From positions 1 to 55,772 of the forward strand of contig CAIQBN010000567.1 in NCBI GenBank assembly GCA_903870065.1: a stretch of DNA of 55,772 nucleotides, written 5' to 3'. The notes below the pieces were generated by a model. That model did not search any database. It was not told the origin of the DNA and saw only the letters and a program-made list of their open reading frames with translations. Source of the DNA: an uncultured beta proteobacterium. Its GTDB lineage: Bacteria > Pseudomonadota > Gammaproteobacteria > Burkholderiales > Burkholderiaceae_C. The first letter of the stretch is position 1, and each line of letters begins with the position of its first letter. The position numbers and the translations under genes were made by a program. This document shows, piece by piece, positions 26,714-36,928 of this stretch.

Positions 26714-29041
26714 TCAGCGTGCGGATGCTGTCGAGCGTGGTTTTGGTCGGGTCGTGGCACCGCGCACTTCCAGACGCACTTCGTCGAGAATTTCGGTGTC
26801 GGAGCGGGTGATTTGAATGACATGTTTTCCTGGCCAGGGCAGCCACTGCGCTGAGGGACCATACGCAAACGGCTTGCCATCGATCAGCCAGCGCAGTTCG
26901 GAGCCCACTGCAGCAAGGCGCACGCGTTGGTTGGCAGGGGGAATGTCGGGATCCAGTGCAATGATGGTGCCGTTGGTCGGTGTGGTGATCCGGGCGACTG
27001 GTCGAGCCGAATTGTTTGAGTCAATTTGGCTTCTAGCCCTCGTTGAATATACGTTTACAGCTCCTGAATTTATAGCAAAGTTGGTCTGTTCGGTTCCGCT
27101 TAGAAACCATTCAAGTCGGGCAGCTTCGAGCGGTGCTTCAGTACCGCCCGTTGGCTGCGCAGGTTCAAACCTCACCGGCTTATGCACCATGCCGATGGGT
27201 GGCCTGGGCGAGCGTGAGGGTTGACTCTTGTGGAGGTAAGCCATCATTGCAGCCCAGATTGGAGCTGCGCCGGTGGTTCCACTGACATCCCACATGGGTG
27301 CTCCATCGGCGTTGCCCACCCACACGCCGACGGTGTAGTGTTGTGACCAGCCTACGGCCCAGTTGTCACGCATGTCCTTGCTGGTGCCGGTTTTGACTGC
27401 CGTCCAAACGCGCGTTGTCAGCACGCTATCAGTGCCAAAGGTGCGCGCTCTGGCGTTCGGGTCGCTCAAAATGTCGCCGACAACAAACGCGGCCCGAGGG
27501 TCCAGCACGACTCGCCTCTGTGGCCCGGAGTTGGCAATTAAGGTTGTCGGGCTGTGGCGCCCTCCGTTGGCCAGAGTCCGGTAGGCGTTGACCAAATGCA
27601 GCAGTGACACTTCGGCACTGCCCAGGGCCAGGCTGTAGCCGTAATAGTCGCCGTTTTCCCGCAACGGTAAACCCAGCCGAACTAGCTGCTTGTGGAACGC
27701 GTCGGGCGATACCATTGCCAGAGTGCGAACGGCTGGTACGTTAAGCGACGCGCCCAATGCGGTGCGGGCGGATACCCAGCCCTTGAACTGATGGTCATAG
27801 TTTTGGGGAATATAGAGCCCGCCAGCGGTCAGAATTTGGGCCCCTGAGTCCTCAATGAGCGAGGCTGCGGTCAGGCGCCGCTCGGCAATGGCTTGCGCGT
27901 ACAAAAACGGTTTGAGCGTTGAGCCGGGTTGGCGCAACGCGGTAACACCGTCCACCTCGGCGGCGTTGCTCAGGTTGCCGGAGGATCCGATCCATGCCAG
28001 TACGGCGCCCGAGGCATTGTCCAGCACCAACATTGCGGCGTCCTGTACATGGCGACCGGCCAGTTCGTGCAGATGTTGCCGCAGCGTGGCCTGCGCAAAC
28101 CGCTGCAGGGGCGCCATCAGTGTCGTGCGTACGACCGCAGTTCCAGGTTTTGGTGCGAGTTGACGTGCCACGTGGGGCGCCAGTCCCTCACTTGGCAAAA
28201 AATCGCGCCGCTGCAGCGCGGTTGTGGTGAACAGGATCGTGGCATCGCAATTCGTTTCGGAGGGACGCATGGTTTTGAGCACGGTGCAGGCGCGTCGTGC
28301 AACCTGGTCGGCGCCTGCGTTGGGTGCGCGCAACAAGGCGCTCGCCACGGCCGCTTCGCGCGCGTCCAGACCATGCGCCGCCTTTCCAAACAGAGTCCGG
28401 CTCAGTGCGTCAATTCCAACAAGTTCACCTTTGAATGGAACCAAATTCAAATAGGCCTCCAGAATTTGGTCCTTGCGCCAATTGCGCTCCAGCCATTGAG
28501 ATGACAGACCTTGCCCGAGTTTTTGGACCACGCTGCGTCCGCCTGCCCGGTGTCGCAAGGAGGGGTCTAGCAAACCGGCGAGTTGCATGGTGATGGTTGA
28601 TGCACCGCGCGTTTTGGTGTTCCACACATTCGCCCAGGCGGCGGCTGAAACGGCCTGCCAATCGACGCCACTGTGCTCGTAAAAACGCTTGTCCTCAGAC
28701 CATATCATTGCGGTACGCAGTGCAGGCGAGATGTCAGCCAGCGCTACCCACTCGCCGCGGCGCACCATGGTGTCGGTGCGCAAGCGGTGCAGCAATTCTC
28801 CGTGGCGGTCAAGAACCAGTGTGTCGGAGGGTTTATAGCCGGATCTTATCTGGTCGAATGTGCCCGTAGCCCCCGCACAATAGGCGTTCGCTGCTATCAA
28901 AAATGAGCCGACGATTGCGCACAGACTAGCCCAGAACAGGTTGGCGTGGTCTGTACAGATCGGTACACTAGCGCGGCAGAAGCCCATGATGCAAGAAACA
29001 GGTTGAATCTGCATTTTCGCTTGCAGATTGCGGTGCTCCAA
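26714..29041 (-). CDS. pbpC: Penicillin-binding protein 1C
   Basis: Transglycosylase motifs EDKRFYEHSGVDW and GASTITMQLA; transpeptidase RQPGSTLKPFLY and KTGTS; C-terminal BiPBP_C-like ITTPTNGTIIALDPDIPP. Confidence 0.94.
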   Translation of the reverse strand: MEHRNLQAKMQIQPVSCIMGFCRASVPICTDHANLFWASLCAIVGSFLIAANAYCAGATGTFDQIRSGYKPSDTLVLDRHGELLHRLRTDTMVRRGEWVALADISPALRTAMIWSEDKRFYEHSGVDWQAVSAAAWANVWNTKTRGASTITMQLAGLLDPSLRHRAGGRSVVQKLGQGLSSQWLERNWRKDQILEAYLNLVPFKGELVGIDALSRTLFGKAAHGLDAREAAVASALLRAPNAGADQVARRACTVLKTMRPSETNCDATILFTTTALQRRDFLPSEGLAPHVARQLAPKPGTAVVRTTLMAPLQRFAQATLRQHLHELAGRHVQDAAMLVLDNASGAVLAWIGSSGNLSNAAEVDGVTALRQPGSTLKPFLYAQAIAERRLTAASLIEDSGAQILTAGGLYIPQNYDHQFKGWVSARTALGASLNVPAVRTLAMVSPDAFHKQLVRLGLPLRENGDYYGYSLALGSAEVSLLHLVNAYRTLANGGRHSPTTLIANSGPQRRVVLDPRAAFVVGDILSDPNARARTFGTDSVLTTRVWTAVKTGTSKDMRDNWAVGWSQHYTVGVWVGNADGAPMWDVSGTTGAAPIWAAMMAYLHKSQPSRSPRPPIGMVHKPVRFEPAQPTGGTEAPLEAARLEWFLSGTEQTNFAINSGAVNVYSTRARSQIDSNNSARPVARITTPTNGTIIALDPDIPPANQRVRLAAVGSELRWLIDGKPFAYGPSAQWLPWPGKHVIQITRSDTEILDEVRLEVRGATTRPKPRSTASAR
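27033..27078 (-). repeat. Dispersed 46-bp element, copy B (inside pbpC linker)
   Basis: Reverse complement TTGCTATAAATTCAGGAGCTGTAAACGTATATTCAACGAGGGCTAG; 33/46 to copy A. Confidence 0.75.
28866..28911 (-). repeat. Dispersed 46-bp element, diverged copy E (pbpC N-terminal hydrophobic segment)
   Basis: Reverse complement TCGGCTCATTTTTGATAGCAGCGAACGCCTATTGTGCGGGGGCTAC; 27/46 to copy D and strong core match to copy F. Confidence 0.5.
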
Positions 29042-29064
29042 ACTTGCAGATCAGCGCCGACTCT

Positions 29065-29316
29065 TCAATGCTCCAACTGTTGTTTAGAAATCAGATTATG
29101 GGCAAATTCGTAGGCCGCCTGAACTGCCTTTTCCTCGCTCGGATAGTCGTTGGGAACACGACGGCGGGCTGTCGGGTCCTTCCCCTTCAATCGTGCATAG
29201 TTAGCGTCACGCTCCAGTTGAACCCACGACGTCCACCGACCGGTCGCCGCGCGCTGGGTGGACACGGATGCGCAATAGCCGTCTTGCTCTACCACTGGGT
29301 ATCCTGACATCGACAA
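29065..29316 (-). CDS. Small hypothetical protein (83 aa) between pbpC and the alpha-2-macroglobulin gene
   Basis: Co-directional ORF in a gap, not overlapped by a better candidate. Confidence 0.5.
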   Translation of the reverse strand: MSMSGYPVVEQDGYCASVSTQRAATGRWTSWVQLERDANYARLKGKDPTARRRVPNDYPSEEKAVQAAYEFAHNLISKQQLEH

Positions 29317-29440
29317 CTCCTCTCCTAAAGTAAGGTATTTGCCACATTAACCGTTAAGTCTTGTGCACCGGTTGATATTCCCCAAGCAATCGAAAATCTT
29401 CGATGAAATCGTTCATGTAAAAAGAGTAACGCCGACGGAC

Positions 29441-32400
29441 CTATTTTTCTGGTTCAACTCGAACCCGCGCATTGGGCGCCTCGCCGAAGATCTCCGGCGC
29501 ATACATCGCTTCCACCCGGCTGGGAGGAAGTGCGAACTCACCGACGTTATTCAACCGGATCGTGTATTCCATCTTGACAACCCCCTTGGGCAGGTACTGA
29601 TAGTAGCTGCGGAAGGACTCAAAACTGCGCTCCTCGAAGGCTGCCCACCCAAAACCTTCTCTCTTTTCTCCCTGGGTGGCAATCTCGCTGTCGCGCCCCA
29701 ATCCGCTGCCCAGGATGGTGGCGCCACCGGGAACCGGGTCGGTGATCACGGCCCAGGTCATAGCCAAGCTGGCGTTCACTTCCAGCGTGATGCGCAGCAC
29801 ATCACCGCGTGTGTAGCTGCCAGCCGGCAGACTTTTGTTTGCCTGCTCCACCGGTGTGACGGTCCTCTTGATCTGGTAGCCGGCATTGAACGGCTCTCGG
29901 AGCTGCACGGCCGCAACGGATTGCAGCGTCAGCCAAGGCTTGCCAGGGCCCTGATGGGCAACGTTCAGGGTCTCTTTGGCAGCGCTGGTGCTCCACGGCA
30001 GGAACATGCTGTTGTTGCGCAGGTTGCCGGGTGCCGCAGGTGCGCCAAACCAGGTGGTCTGGTTGGCGGCGCCAGAGGCATCGGTGGTCTTGATGCGCTC
30101 GACCTTGCTCCAGTCCACGGCGGCAGTCGCAGTGCCCATGCTGGCCTTGGTGGTACCAGACACAGTGGCCGCCTCAAACTTGGCCGAGAATTTTTCCAGC
30201 GCCAATCCGCCCCACAAATTGGCCGTGGTCGTATGCCAGGCTCCGTGCTGCTGGCGCGCGATGAAGCCGTTGGCCAGTCGGCCCATGTCGTCTTTCCAGG
30301 CCGGGTCGTCGATGACGCTCAACACGAACCGGGCGGTGTTGACGTCGCCGTTTTGCATCAGCCACCACCAGTAGTCATCGCGCTCGGTGCTGAAGACCAT
30401 CTTGGTGCCCTGGTAACTGATGCGGCTGCGCAGAATCTGGTTGGCCTCTGCAATGCGCTTGTCGCGGTCCGGCACATCCTGCACGCGTTTGAGGATGTTG
30501 AGCCAGTCGATCACAGCGTGGGTGGGCCACTGGTTGGGCACAAGGGTGATGGAGCCCAGCATGCGGCCCTGCGCCTTGCCGTACCGCGACAGGGCTTCGA
30601 GCGCCGCCAGTTTGCGGATGTCCAGATCCCCACCTTTGCCATTTCGCGGGCTCCAGAAGTCACGCTGGATGCGCCCTTCCACAAAGGCGATCAGCCCGCG
30701 CTCCATCGGTGCGCGGATCTCGTCGCTTAGCGCAAACATTGGGTTGATGCTGGCGGCTTCGTGCGTGGCGGCCAGCAGGTAGGCGGTTAGCGTGTCGCTC
30801 CCACGGTTGGCCTCGCCGTCACGCGGCGGAAAGTAATTGGCCAGGCCGTCGCCGTCCAGATAACTCGGTATTTGCGCAGCCACGGTTTGCCACAGCCTGC
30901 CGTCGCGCAGGCCCACCGATTTGCTGGCCTTTTGCTCCAGGCAGGTAAACGGGTAGCGGGCAAACCAGTCTTTGACCCCCGGCAAGCCCTCTGCCAGCTT
31001 GGGTTGTAAAGACATTTTCAGACCACCACGGCCGGGCAGGGCGTCCGCCGGGGCGTTCACCTCCAGCGTGAAGGGGCCGTCGATTTGCACCAGCGTGGCC
31101 TGCTGCACCGTGAGGGGCACAGCGGGGATGATGCGTTGGCGCGCCTTGAGTGCATCGCGGGCGCCGGTGACCGTGTCTTTGGCTTCAATCTCCCACAGAA
31201 TCGCTTCCGAGCGGATGTGTGCCAGTTGCGCCGGTGCGGTCACCGTCCAGGCGACCTCGCGCGCATCCCCTGCGGGAATATCCACTGTTTGTGGCTTGAG
31301 TTCGAGCAGGGTGGCCCTTGGGGTCACTTCCACCTTCATCGCCTGCTTGGTCGTGTTGCGCAGCGTGATCTGGGCGCGGAACTGGTCGTCCTCGCGCACC
31401 AGCGGCGGCAAGCCGCTGATGATTTGCAGATCCTGCGTGGCGCGGATGCTGGTGGACCCAGTGCCAAACAAACCGGTGGAGGCGTCGGCCACCGCCACGA
31501 TTTTGAACGTGGTCAGCGCATCATTCAATGGCACCAGCACAACGGCCTGGCCATTGGCGTCCAGCTTCACGACCGGGTTCCACAGCAACAGGGTTTCCAG
31601 TAATTCACGTGCGCCACTCTTGCCACCGCCACCACCGGCAGCCACGGCTTTGCGCCCATAGTGGCGCCGACCGATGATTTCCATCTGCGCCGTGGATGTT
31701 TCCACACCCCAGGAACGACGCTGCAGCATGGCTTCGAGCAAGTTCCAGCTGCTATTGGGCATCAACTCCAGCAACGCTTGGTCGACGGCGGCCAGAGCCA
31801 CCTCGGCATGGGCGGCGGGCTGGCCGTTGGGCAGCTTCACCTGAATGGTGACTTTGGCCTGGCTGCGCACCGCATAGCTTTCCTTGTCGGCCTTGACAAT
31901 GACATCCAGTTGGTGCGCCTTGGTGCCGACACGAATTTCTGCCACGCCAAGTCGGAAGGCAGGCTTGCTCAGGTCCACCAGGGCGGTGGGCGCCACGTAT
32001 TCACGGCCCTCGTACCAAAAGCTGGTCCACCACTCGCGCGGCGCTTTGTAGCCCCATGTGAAGAAGCTGTACCACGGTACCTCGCGCAGGCGGCCACGCA
32101 GTGCCAGCACACTCACGTAGACATTAGGCCCCCAGCCGTCCTTGATCTTGAGCTCTACCGTGGGGTCCTGCCCGTTGAGTTTGACCACCTGGGTCTCGAT
32201 AATTCCTTCGCGCTCCACTGCCATCAGGGCGGTCGCAAAGCGGAAGGGCATGCGCACCTGGAACCTGGCCGTCTCGCCCGGCTGGTAGCTCTTCTTTTCA
32301 GGCAGCAGGTCGATGCGGTCGTGGTTCTCGCCACCAAACCAAAGCTCACCCTGCTTGGTGACATAGACACTGGCGGCGGCCTTAATGCTATTGCCCCCCG

Positions 32401-35400
32401 CGTCCTTGGCGGTGACCACCAGCTCCACCTCACCCGCCTCGTTCAGCTTGGCTTCGCACAGCAGCAGCCCGCGCGCATCGCTCTTTCCGCTGCACACGCT
32501 ACCGAGCTCCTTGACCGTGGTTTTGTTGTCGTAGGTGTAGAAGCCGCCCACCATGCGCTTGCGGGTGGTGGTGACGATGCGGGCGGTGGCCTTGACCTCC
32601 AGCGCCACATCGGCCTGCGGCTTGCCCGAAAGGTCAAGTGCCAGGGCCTGAAACTTGATCTTCTGACTGCCGCCGCCTGACAGACTGACCCAGCCCTCGG
32701 TCTTGATACCGGCCACCACGCCGGCCGGCCACAGCGTTTGCGTGCTGCGGATGGTCTGCAACTCGCCATTGGGGTCGGAGTAGGTGGCCTCCAGCAGAAG
32801 GTCTTGCGGTTGCCGGCGGGCGGGCACCTTGTCAACAATCACTTTGCCAGCGCCGTTTTTGTCCAACGTGAGCGGCAACTTGTCGGCAATGACGCGGGCG
32901 TCGGCCGATGCATCTGCTTCTTCCTCACCACTGGCGCGGTTGTCGCGATCACCCCGGGGGCTCTGGAAACTGAACTCGGCGAAATCGGCATAGTTCAAAA
33001 CCTTGCCGCGCACCAGGGCTGAAACGCGCACCGGCAGGTTGACTGCGCCACCGCCGGCCACATAGTTGATCTGCACATCCACGGGCACGGACTTGATGTT
33101 CACCAACGCTTTTTTCTCGGATGGTGTAATGCGGCCCTCCAGCACTGGCAGGCGGAATTCCTCCACACGGAACTGCCCGGTGAAATAGGCGCGGTTGTTG
33201 CTGCCGTCTTTCAGTTCGACCTGGTAGGCACCGAGTTTGGCGGCGGGTGGTATGGCAAACGTGCTCTCGGCGCTGCGGCCGCCGGTCGCTGTCTTGCGCC
33301 ATGCCAGTGCTTGTGTGTATTGCTGGCCGCTGCCGACATGCGTTAGCACCAGGGTGCCAGGCTGTGTGCTGGTGAGGCCAAAGCCTTGGCTCGTCTCGTT
33401 GCGCAAGATGTGTTTCATGGACACGGTCTCGCCAGCGCGCAACAAGCTGCGGTCGAAGATGGTGTGGGCGCGCGCATCCGGGCGCACTTCGCGGCTGGTC
33501 GGCAGGTTGAAACGCCAGGGTTCGATGCCGCGGTTCCAGTCACTCCAGGTAAACGCCATGTCATCCACCATGCTCCGTCCGTCGCCCGAAGCTTGGGGTG
33601 CACGGGCGCTGACAAAGTAGGCGCTGGTGTAGCTGCCTTCGCCATTGCAGGTCGGAGCCTGCGGTGAGATGCCGCTGAACTTGGCAATGCCTTGTGCATC
33701 GGTCATTGCGTTGGCCACGGCACGACCGGTGCAGTCGGACACCTGTACTGCTGCATTGGCAACGGGTGCGCCCTTGTCGAGGGTGGTCACCCAGGCCAGC
33801 GCGTTCTCGCGGCCCAGCTTGAAATGCACGCCCAGGTTGGTCACCAAAGCCGAGGTGCGGACCACCATCGCGCGTGCGCTGCCATGGCGTTCGTCCAGCA
33901 GCGATGCACCAAGCTTTTGCGATGTGATCTCGACCACATGAAAACCGGGCGATAGGGGAATGCCCACCACTTCAAACGGTCGCTGATCGTTGCTGGTGGC
34001 GGCGGGCAGGTCCAGTGTCTTGACGCCCGCTTGGCCCTGCAACAGCGAGACCATGCGCGACTGAATCTGGTCTTGGTCGTAGATTTCGAATGACCTGGGC
34101 AACGGCCCTTTGACATCCTTGCCGGCGTAACGCCGCGACACCGTGAAGTTATCGTAGCGTTGTACTTTCAAAAACCATTTGATGATGTCAGCGTCGGAGC
34201 CCGGTTTGAAGGTGCTCACTTTGCCGGTGTCTGCTGCGGTCTTGGTGGGTTCGACCTTGAATCCCTTGGTCGGCAGCGCAGCCTCCACATTGCGCAAGGT
34301 GACCGGCAGCATGGCCAAGCCATCGGGTTCGGCAAGGCGTTCCACAATTCCAAAGGGAGCCGCAGCAAACTTGGCTAGTGGTGGCATGGGGTCGGTCGAT
34401 ACTTTTAGGGGGAAGCTGTCTGCATTGCGCAGACTGCGCCCCGAAGCATCCGTAAAGCCCTTGGGAATCTCCAATGTAAAGCTGGTCTGTTCAGCAAAAA
34501 TGGCATTGAAGCTCACGCTATTGATAACGTGGTCTTCGTCAGTTGAAGCGTTGCTTTCGGGTGTAGGGAGGTAGGCGTCTTTATTTGACTTCAGCCGGAT
34601 CCCGTTCAACAGCTTTGCGGATACAGGGGCGCTGAAGCTCAGGCGCATGGGGCGAATCGGCAGACATGCGCTTTGCGCGTTTTCGCGCTCGCAGCTAAAG
34701 GTGGCCGAAAACGGCTCACGCACCTGGAAGTTAAAGCGCCGTTCCACCGAGTTGACCACGCCATTGGCATGGCTGCCAATGGCGGGTGTGCTCACGCCCC
34801 TGCCAAATACCACCTGTACCTTGGTTGCCGGCGTGAGAGTTCGGTTGCAGGCTAATGTCACGACGCTGAGCGGCTCGGCGGCAGCCACTGTGTCAAGGCC
34901 CTGGGCCTTGAGCAACATGTCACGATCCTTGCCCTCAATCAGGCGAATGGCGACCCGCTCCCCTAATCCCTCCACTGAGCACCACACATTGGTCTGGACG
35001 CTGGCAAGCGTGGCTGGGCCGTTCAGTTGCAGGGTAAAGAACTGCTCTTCGTCGATGCGGTTGCCCGTATAGGGTTGAATGCGTTTGACAAACGGTCCGC
35101 TGGTATTGAATTTGTAACTGATAGAACCAGTCAGGTCCTGGCCTTTGGGCGACTTGAAGCCGGAGCGCGTTTGCAAATTGCAGGTGACACCCGGGGGGAG
35201 GTCATTCTCAAACTCAAATACCCAACTGCGGTCGCTCACCCAGCGCCCGGAGCCCTTGGTTACTTGCGCATCACTGCAGGTCAGGGTCAATGGCGCATCG
35301 GCTTTGGGATCTCCAAAGTTAACAGCCTGCTCATCAAGCTTGGCGGTAATTTGCCGGACTTGCGCCACCTCCCCTTGCGGTGACAGGCTGACGATTTGGA

Positions 35401-35467
35401 AGGCCTGCGCTGGCAATGCAGCGCCGACCAGCAGCAATGTGCACAATTTTTTGAGGATTTGGCCCAC
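29441..35467 (-). CDS. Bacterial alpha-2-macroglobulin family protein (YfhM-like, thioester type)
   Basis: 2008 aa, signal peptide, thioester motif TCLEQ in RYPFTCLEQKASKSV, co-located with pbpC as in many proteobacteria. Confidence 0.93.
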   Translation of the reverse strand: MGQILKKLCTLLLVGAALPAQAFQIVSLSPQGEVAQVRQITAKLDEQAVNFGDPKADAPLTLTCSDAQVTKGSGRWVSDRSWVFEFENDLPPGVTCNLQTRSGFKSPKGQDLTGSISYKFNTSGPFVKRIQPYTGNRIDEEQFFTLQLNGPATLASVQTNVWCSVEGLGERVAIRLIEGKDRDMLLKAQGLDTVAAAEPLSVVTLACNRTLTPATKVQVVFGRGVSTPAIGSHANGVVNSVERRFNFQVREPFSATFSCERENAQSACLPIRPMRLSFSAPVSAKLLNGIRLKSNKDAYLPTPESNASTDEDHVINSVSFNAIFAEQTSFTLEIPKGFTDASGRSLRNADSFPLKVSTDPMPPLAKFAAAPFGIVERLAEPDGLAMLPVTLRNVEAALPTKGFKVEPTKTAADTGKVSTFKPGSDADIIKWFLKVQRYDNFTVSRRYAGKDVKGPLPRSFEIYDQDQIQSRMVSLLQGQAGVKTLDLPAATSNDQRPFEVVGIPLSPGFHVVEITSQKLGASLLDERHGSARAMVVRTSALVTNLGVHFKLGRENALAWVTTLDKGAPVANAAVQVSDCTGRAVANAMTDAQGIAKFSGISPQAPTCNGEGSYTSAYFVSARAPQASGDGRSMVDDMAFTWSDWNRGIEPWRFNLPTSREVRPDARAHTIFDRSLLRAGETVSMKHILRNETSQGFGLTSTQPGTLVLTHVGSGQQYTQALAWRKTATGGRSAESTFAIPPAAKLGAYQVELKDGSNNRAYFTGQFRVEEFRLPVLEGRITPSEKKALVNIKSVPVDVQINYVAGGGAVNLPVRVSALVRGKVLNYADFAEFSFQSPRGDRDNRASGEEEADASADARVIADKLPLTLDKNGAGKVIVDKVPARRQPQDLLLEATYSDPNGELQTIRSTQTLWPAGVVAGIKTEGWVSLSGGGSQKIKFQALALDLSGKPQADVALEVKATARIVTTTRKRMVGGFYTYDNKTTVKELGSVCSGKSDARGLLLCEAKLNEAGEVELVVTAKDAGGNSIKAAASVYVTKQGELWFGGENHDRIDLLPEKKSYQPGETARFQVRMPFRFATALMAVEREGIIETQVVKLNGQDPTVELKIKDGWGPNVYVSVLALRGRLREVPWYSFFTWGYKAPREWWTSFWYEGREYVAPTALVDLSKPAFRLGVAEIRVGTKAHQLDVIVKADKESYAVRSQAKVTIQVKLPNGQPAAHAEVALAAVDQALLELMPNSSWNLLEAMLQRRSWGVETSTAQMEIIGRRHYGRKAVAAGGGGGKSGARELLETLLLWNPVVKLDANGQAVVLVPLNDALTTFKIVAVADASTGLFGTGSTSIRATQDLQIISGLPPLVREDDQFRAQITLRNTTKQAMKVEVTPRATLLELKPQTVDIPAGDAREVAWTVTAPAQLAHIRSEAILWEIEAKDTVTGARDALKARQRIIPAVPLTVQQATLVQIDGPFTLEVNAPADALPGRGGLKMSLQPKLAEGLPGVKDWFARYPFTCLEQKASKSVGLRDGRLWQTVAAQIPSYLDGDGLANYFPPRDGEANRGSDTLTAYLLAATHEAASINPMFALSDEIRAPMERGLIAFVEGRIQRDFWSPRNGKGGDLDIRKLAALEALSRYGKAQGRMLGSITLVPNQWPTHAVIDWLNILKRVQDVPDRDKRIAEANQILRSRISYQGTKMVFSTERDDYWWWLMQNGDVNTARFVLSVIDDPAWKDDMGRLANGFIARQQHGAWHTTTANLWGGLALEKFSAKFEAATVSGTTKASMGTATAAVDWSKVERIKTTDASGAANQTTWFGAPAAPGNLRNNSMFLPWSTSAAKETLNVAHQGPGKPWLTLQSVAAVQLREPFNAGYQIKRTVTPVEQANKSLPAGSYTRGDVLRITLEVNASLAMTWAVITDPVPGGATILGSGLGRDSEIATQGEKREGFGWAAFEERSFESFRSYYQYLPKGVVKMEYTIRLNNVGEFALPPSRVEAMYAPEIFGEAPNARVRVEPEK

Positions 35468-35511
35468 GGTAGTTCCTTGCTTGACGCAGCACGATTAGCC
35501 GATTTGGATTC

Positions 35512-36261
35512 CTAGTCCAAGCCGTAACGCGACCAGAGCTTTTTGAGTACGCCAGCGGCTTCCATTTTGGAAAATAATTGGTCAATCTCCTTGACGTCAG
35601 GTGTGCTACCTTTTCTGACTAATGCGGTATGTGAGTACGTCTGATCAAAACGGTCGGACACCAGCAGTTGCGTCGCTGCCTGGGGTACCTGAATAAGGTA
35701 GCTTTTGAGGTAGGACTTGGTTATTACCGCCACGTCGCCGCGTTCAGCAAGCAGGTTACGCAAACTGACTTCATTGTCAGGACTAAAGGTGATCCGGAAG
35801 TGTTGCGCCAATTGTGCCGGATCGGCCTCGAAATTGGCAAAACCATAGTGGTATCCCGTGACGCCCAAAATATGCTTGTCGTCCAGTGTTTTGAAATAGT
35901 CCTGCCCCCGCCCTGGCGTCTTTCGGGCCACGTAGACCTCGCCATCGCCTTGAAGAAATACTTTGCTGGCGTCAACCTGGCTTGCATCCCAGCCCCACTT
36001 GATGCTCTCAAATAAAATGACGGTGAACGAGCCATTGGCCATGTCGCGGTAACGTCGGTTGGGCGATGTGTCGACCAGGTGAAACTCGTAGGTGTTTTGA
36101 AACTGATTCATGGCCTGAACCAGGTCGCTCGTCAGACCGCCGGACTTGCTAACGAACGGGAGAAACGCATAGGCGCCCACGTTAACCCGTTCGCCGGCCC
36201 ACGCGTGCGAAAAAACACCATGCACTGCTGCGAACAAGAGGACGCCTAGGATATGTTTCAT
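35512..36261 (-). CDS. Periplasmic substrate-binding domain protein (family 3-like)
   Basis: Signal peptide MKHILGVLLFAAVHGVFSHAWA; SBP_bac_3-like layout. Confidence 0.7.
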   Translation of the reverse strand: MKHILGVLLFAAVHGVFSHAWAGERVNVGAYAFLPFVSKSGGLTSDLVQAMNQFQNTYEFHLVDTSPNRRYRDMANGSFTVILFESIKWGWDASQVDASKVFLQGDGEVYVARKTPGRGQDYFKTLDDKHILGVTGYHYGFANFEADPAQLAQHFRITFSPDNEVSLRNLLAERGDVAVITKSYLKSYLIQVPQAATQLLVSDRFDQTYSHTALVRKGSTPDVKEIDQLFSKMEAAGVLKKLWSRYGLD

Positions 36262-36305
36262 GGCATTTTCGGGTGAATTGAGGAGATGTGGGCTGCGATT
36301 GGAGC

Positions 36306-36851
36306 CTAAAGGTACTCGGACCTGATCTTGCGGTAGGTACCGTCGTTCATGATGGATTTGATGCCTTTATCAAACAGTGGAATCATGGCTGCCGGCAATT
36401 TGAAGCCACGCCGAATGCCGACGGTTTTAGCTTTCAGAGCTTCCAGACCCCTGAGCGATTCAAATGTACTGTGGCGAGCGAAAATGCCAAGTTCAGTGCG
36501 CTTGACTGGAATGTTGGTGAAATCCGTAAAGGCGCGGCGCGCATCTGTCAACGTGTAGGCAAATGCACATTCGATGTCACTTGCAACGCCCAACGACAAG
36601 TCGCGCTCAAGCCTTACCCAGGGTAATATTTGAAAGCCCACCTTGATTCCCACTCCGCGACCCGCTTCGGCAATCGTATCGACGTCGATACCCCTGACCT
36701 CAGTCCCATCCTGGATAACGTAGGGCGAAAACACATCGCTGAAGCATGTGATTTCTCTAGGGTGACTCCAGCATGGTTGCGCCGGTGCAACGACGACAAT
36801 GCATAGGCTGCGCGAGAAACTGCGATGGAATCGGTGCGCGATAGGAGCCAT
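36306..36851 (-). CDS. Shortened periplasmic substrate-binding domain protein
   Basis: Starts like a family 3 SBP and ends with FDKGIKSIMNDGTYRKIRSEYL, but only 181 aa. Confidence 0.6.
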   Translation of the reverse strand: MAPIAHRFHRSFSRSLCIVVVAPAQPCWSHPREITCFSDVFSPYVIQDGTEVRGIDVDTIAEAGRGVGIKVGFQILPWVRLERDLSLGVASDIECAFAYTLTDARRAFTDFTNIPVKRTELGIFARHSTFESLRGLEALKAKTVGIRRGFKLPAAMIPLFDKGIKSIMNDGTYRKIRSEYL

Positions 36852-36928
36852 GTGCGCTATCGTAATCCACTTGGCACCAGTTGGCAGCGCCTGACCGATG
36901 CCGCGTGGTCAGCGCAGCAAAGTTGACT

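Noticed and set aside
29363-32680. Long + strand ORFs (455, 229, 339 aa) opposite the alpha-2-macroglobulin gene
   Set aside because: Composition and Arg/Gly/His-rich translations are typical antisense shadows; the 2008-aa minus ORF explains the interval.
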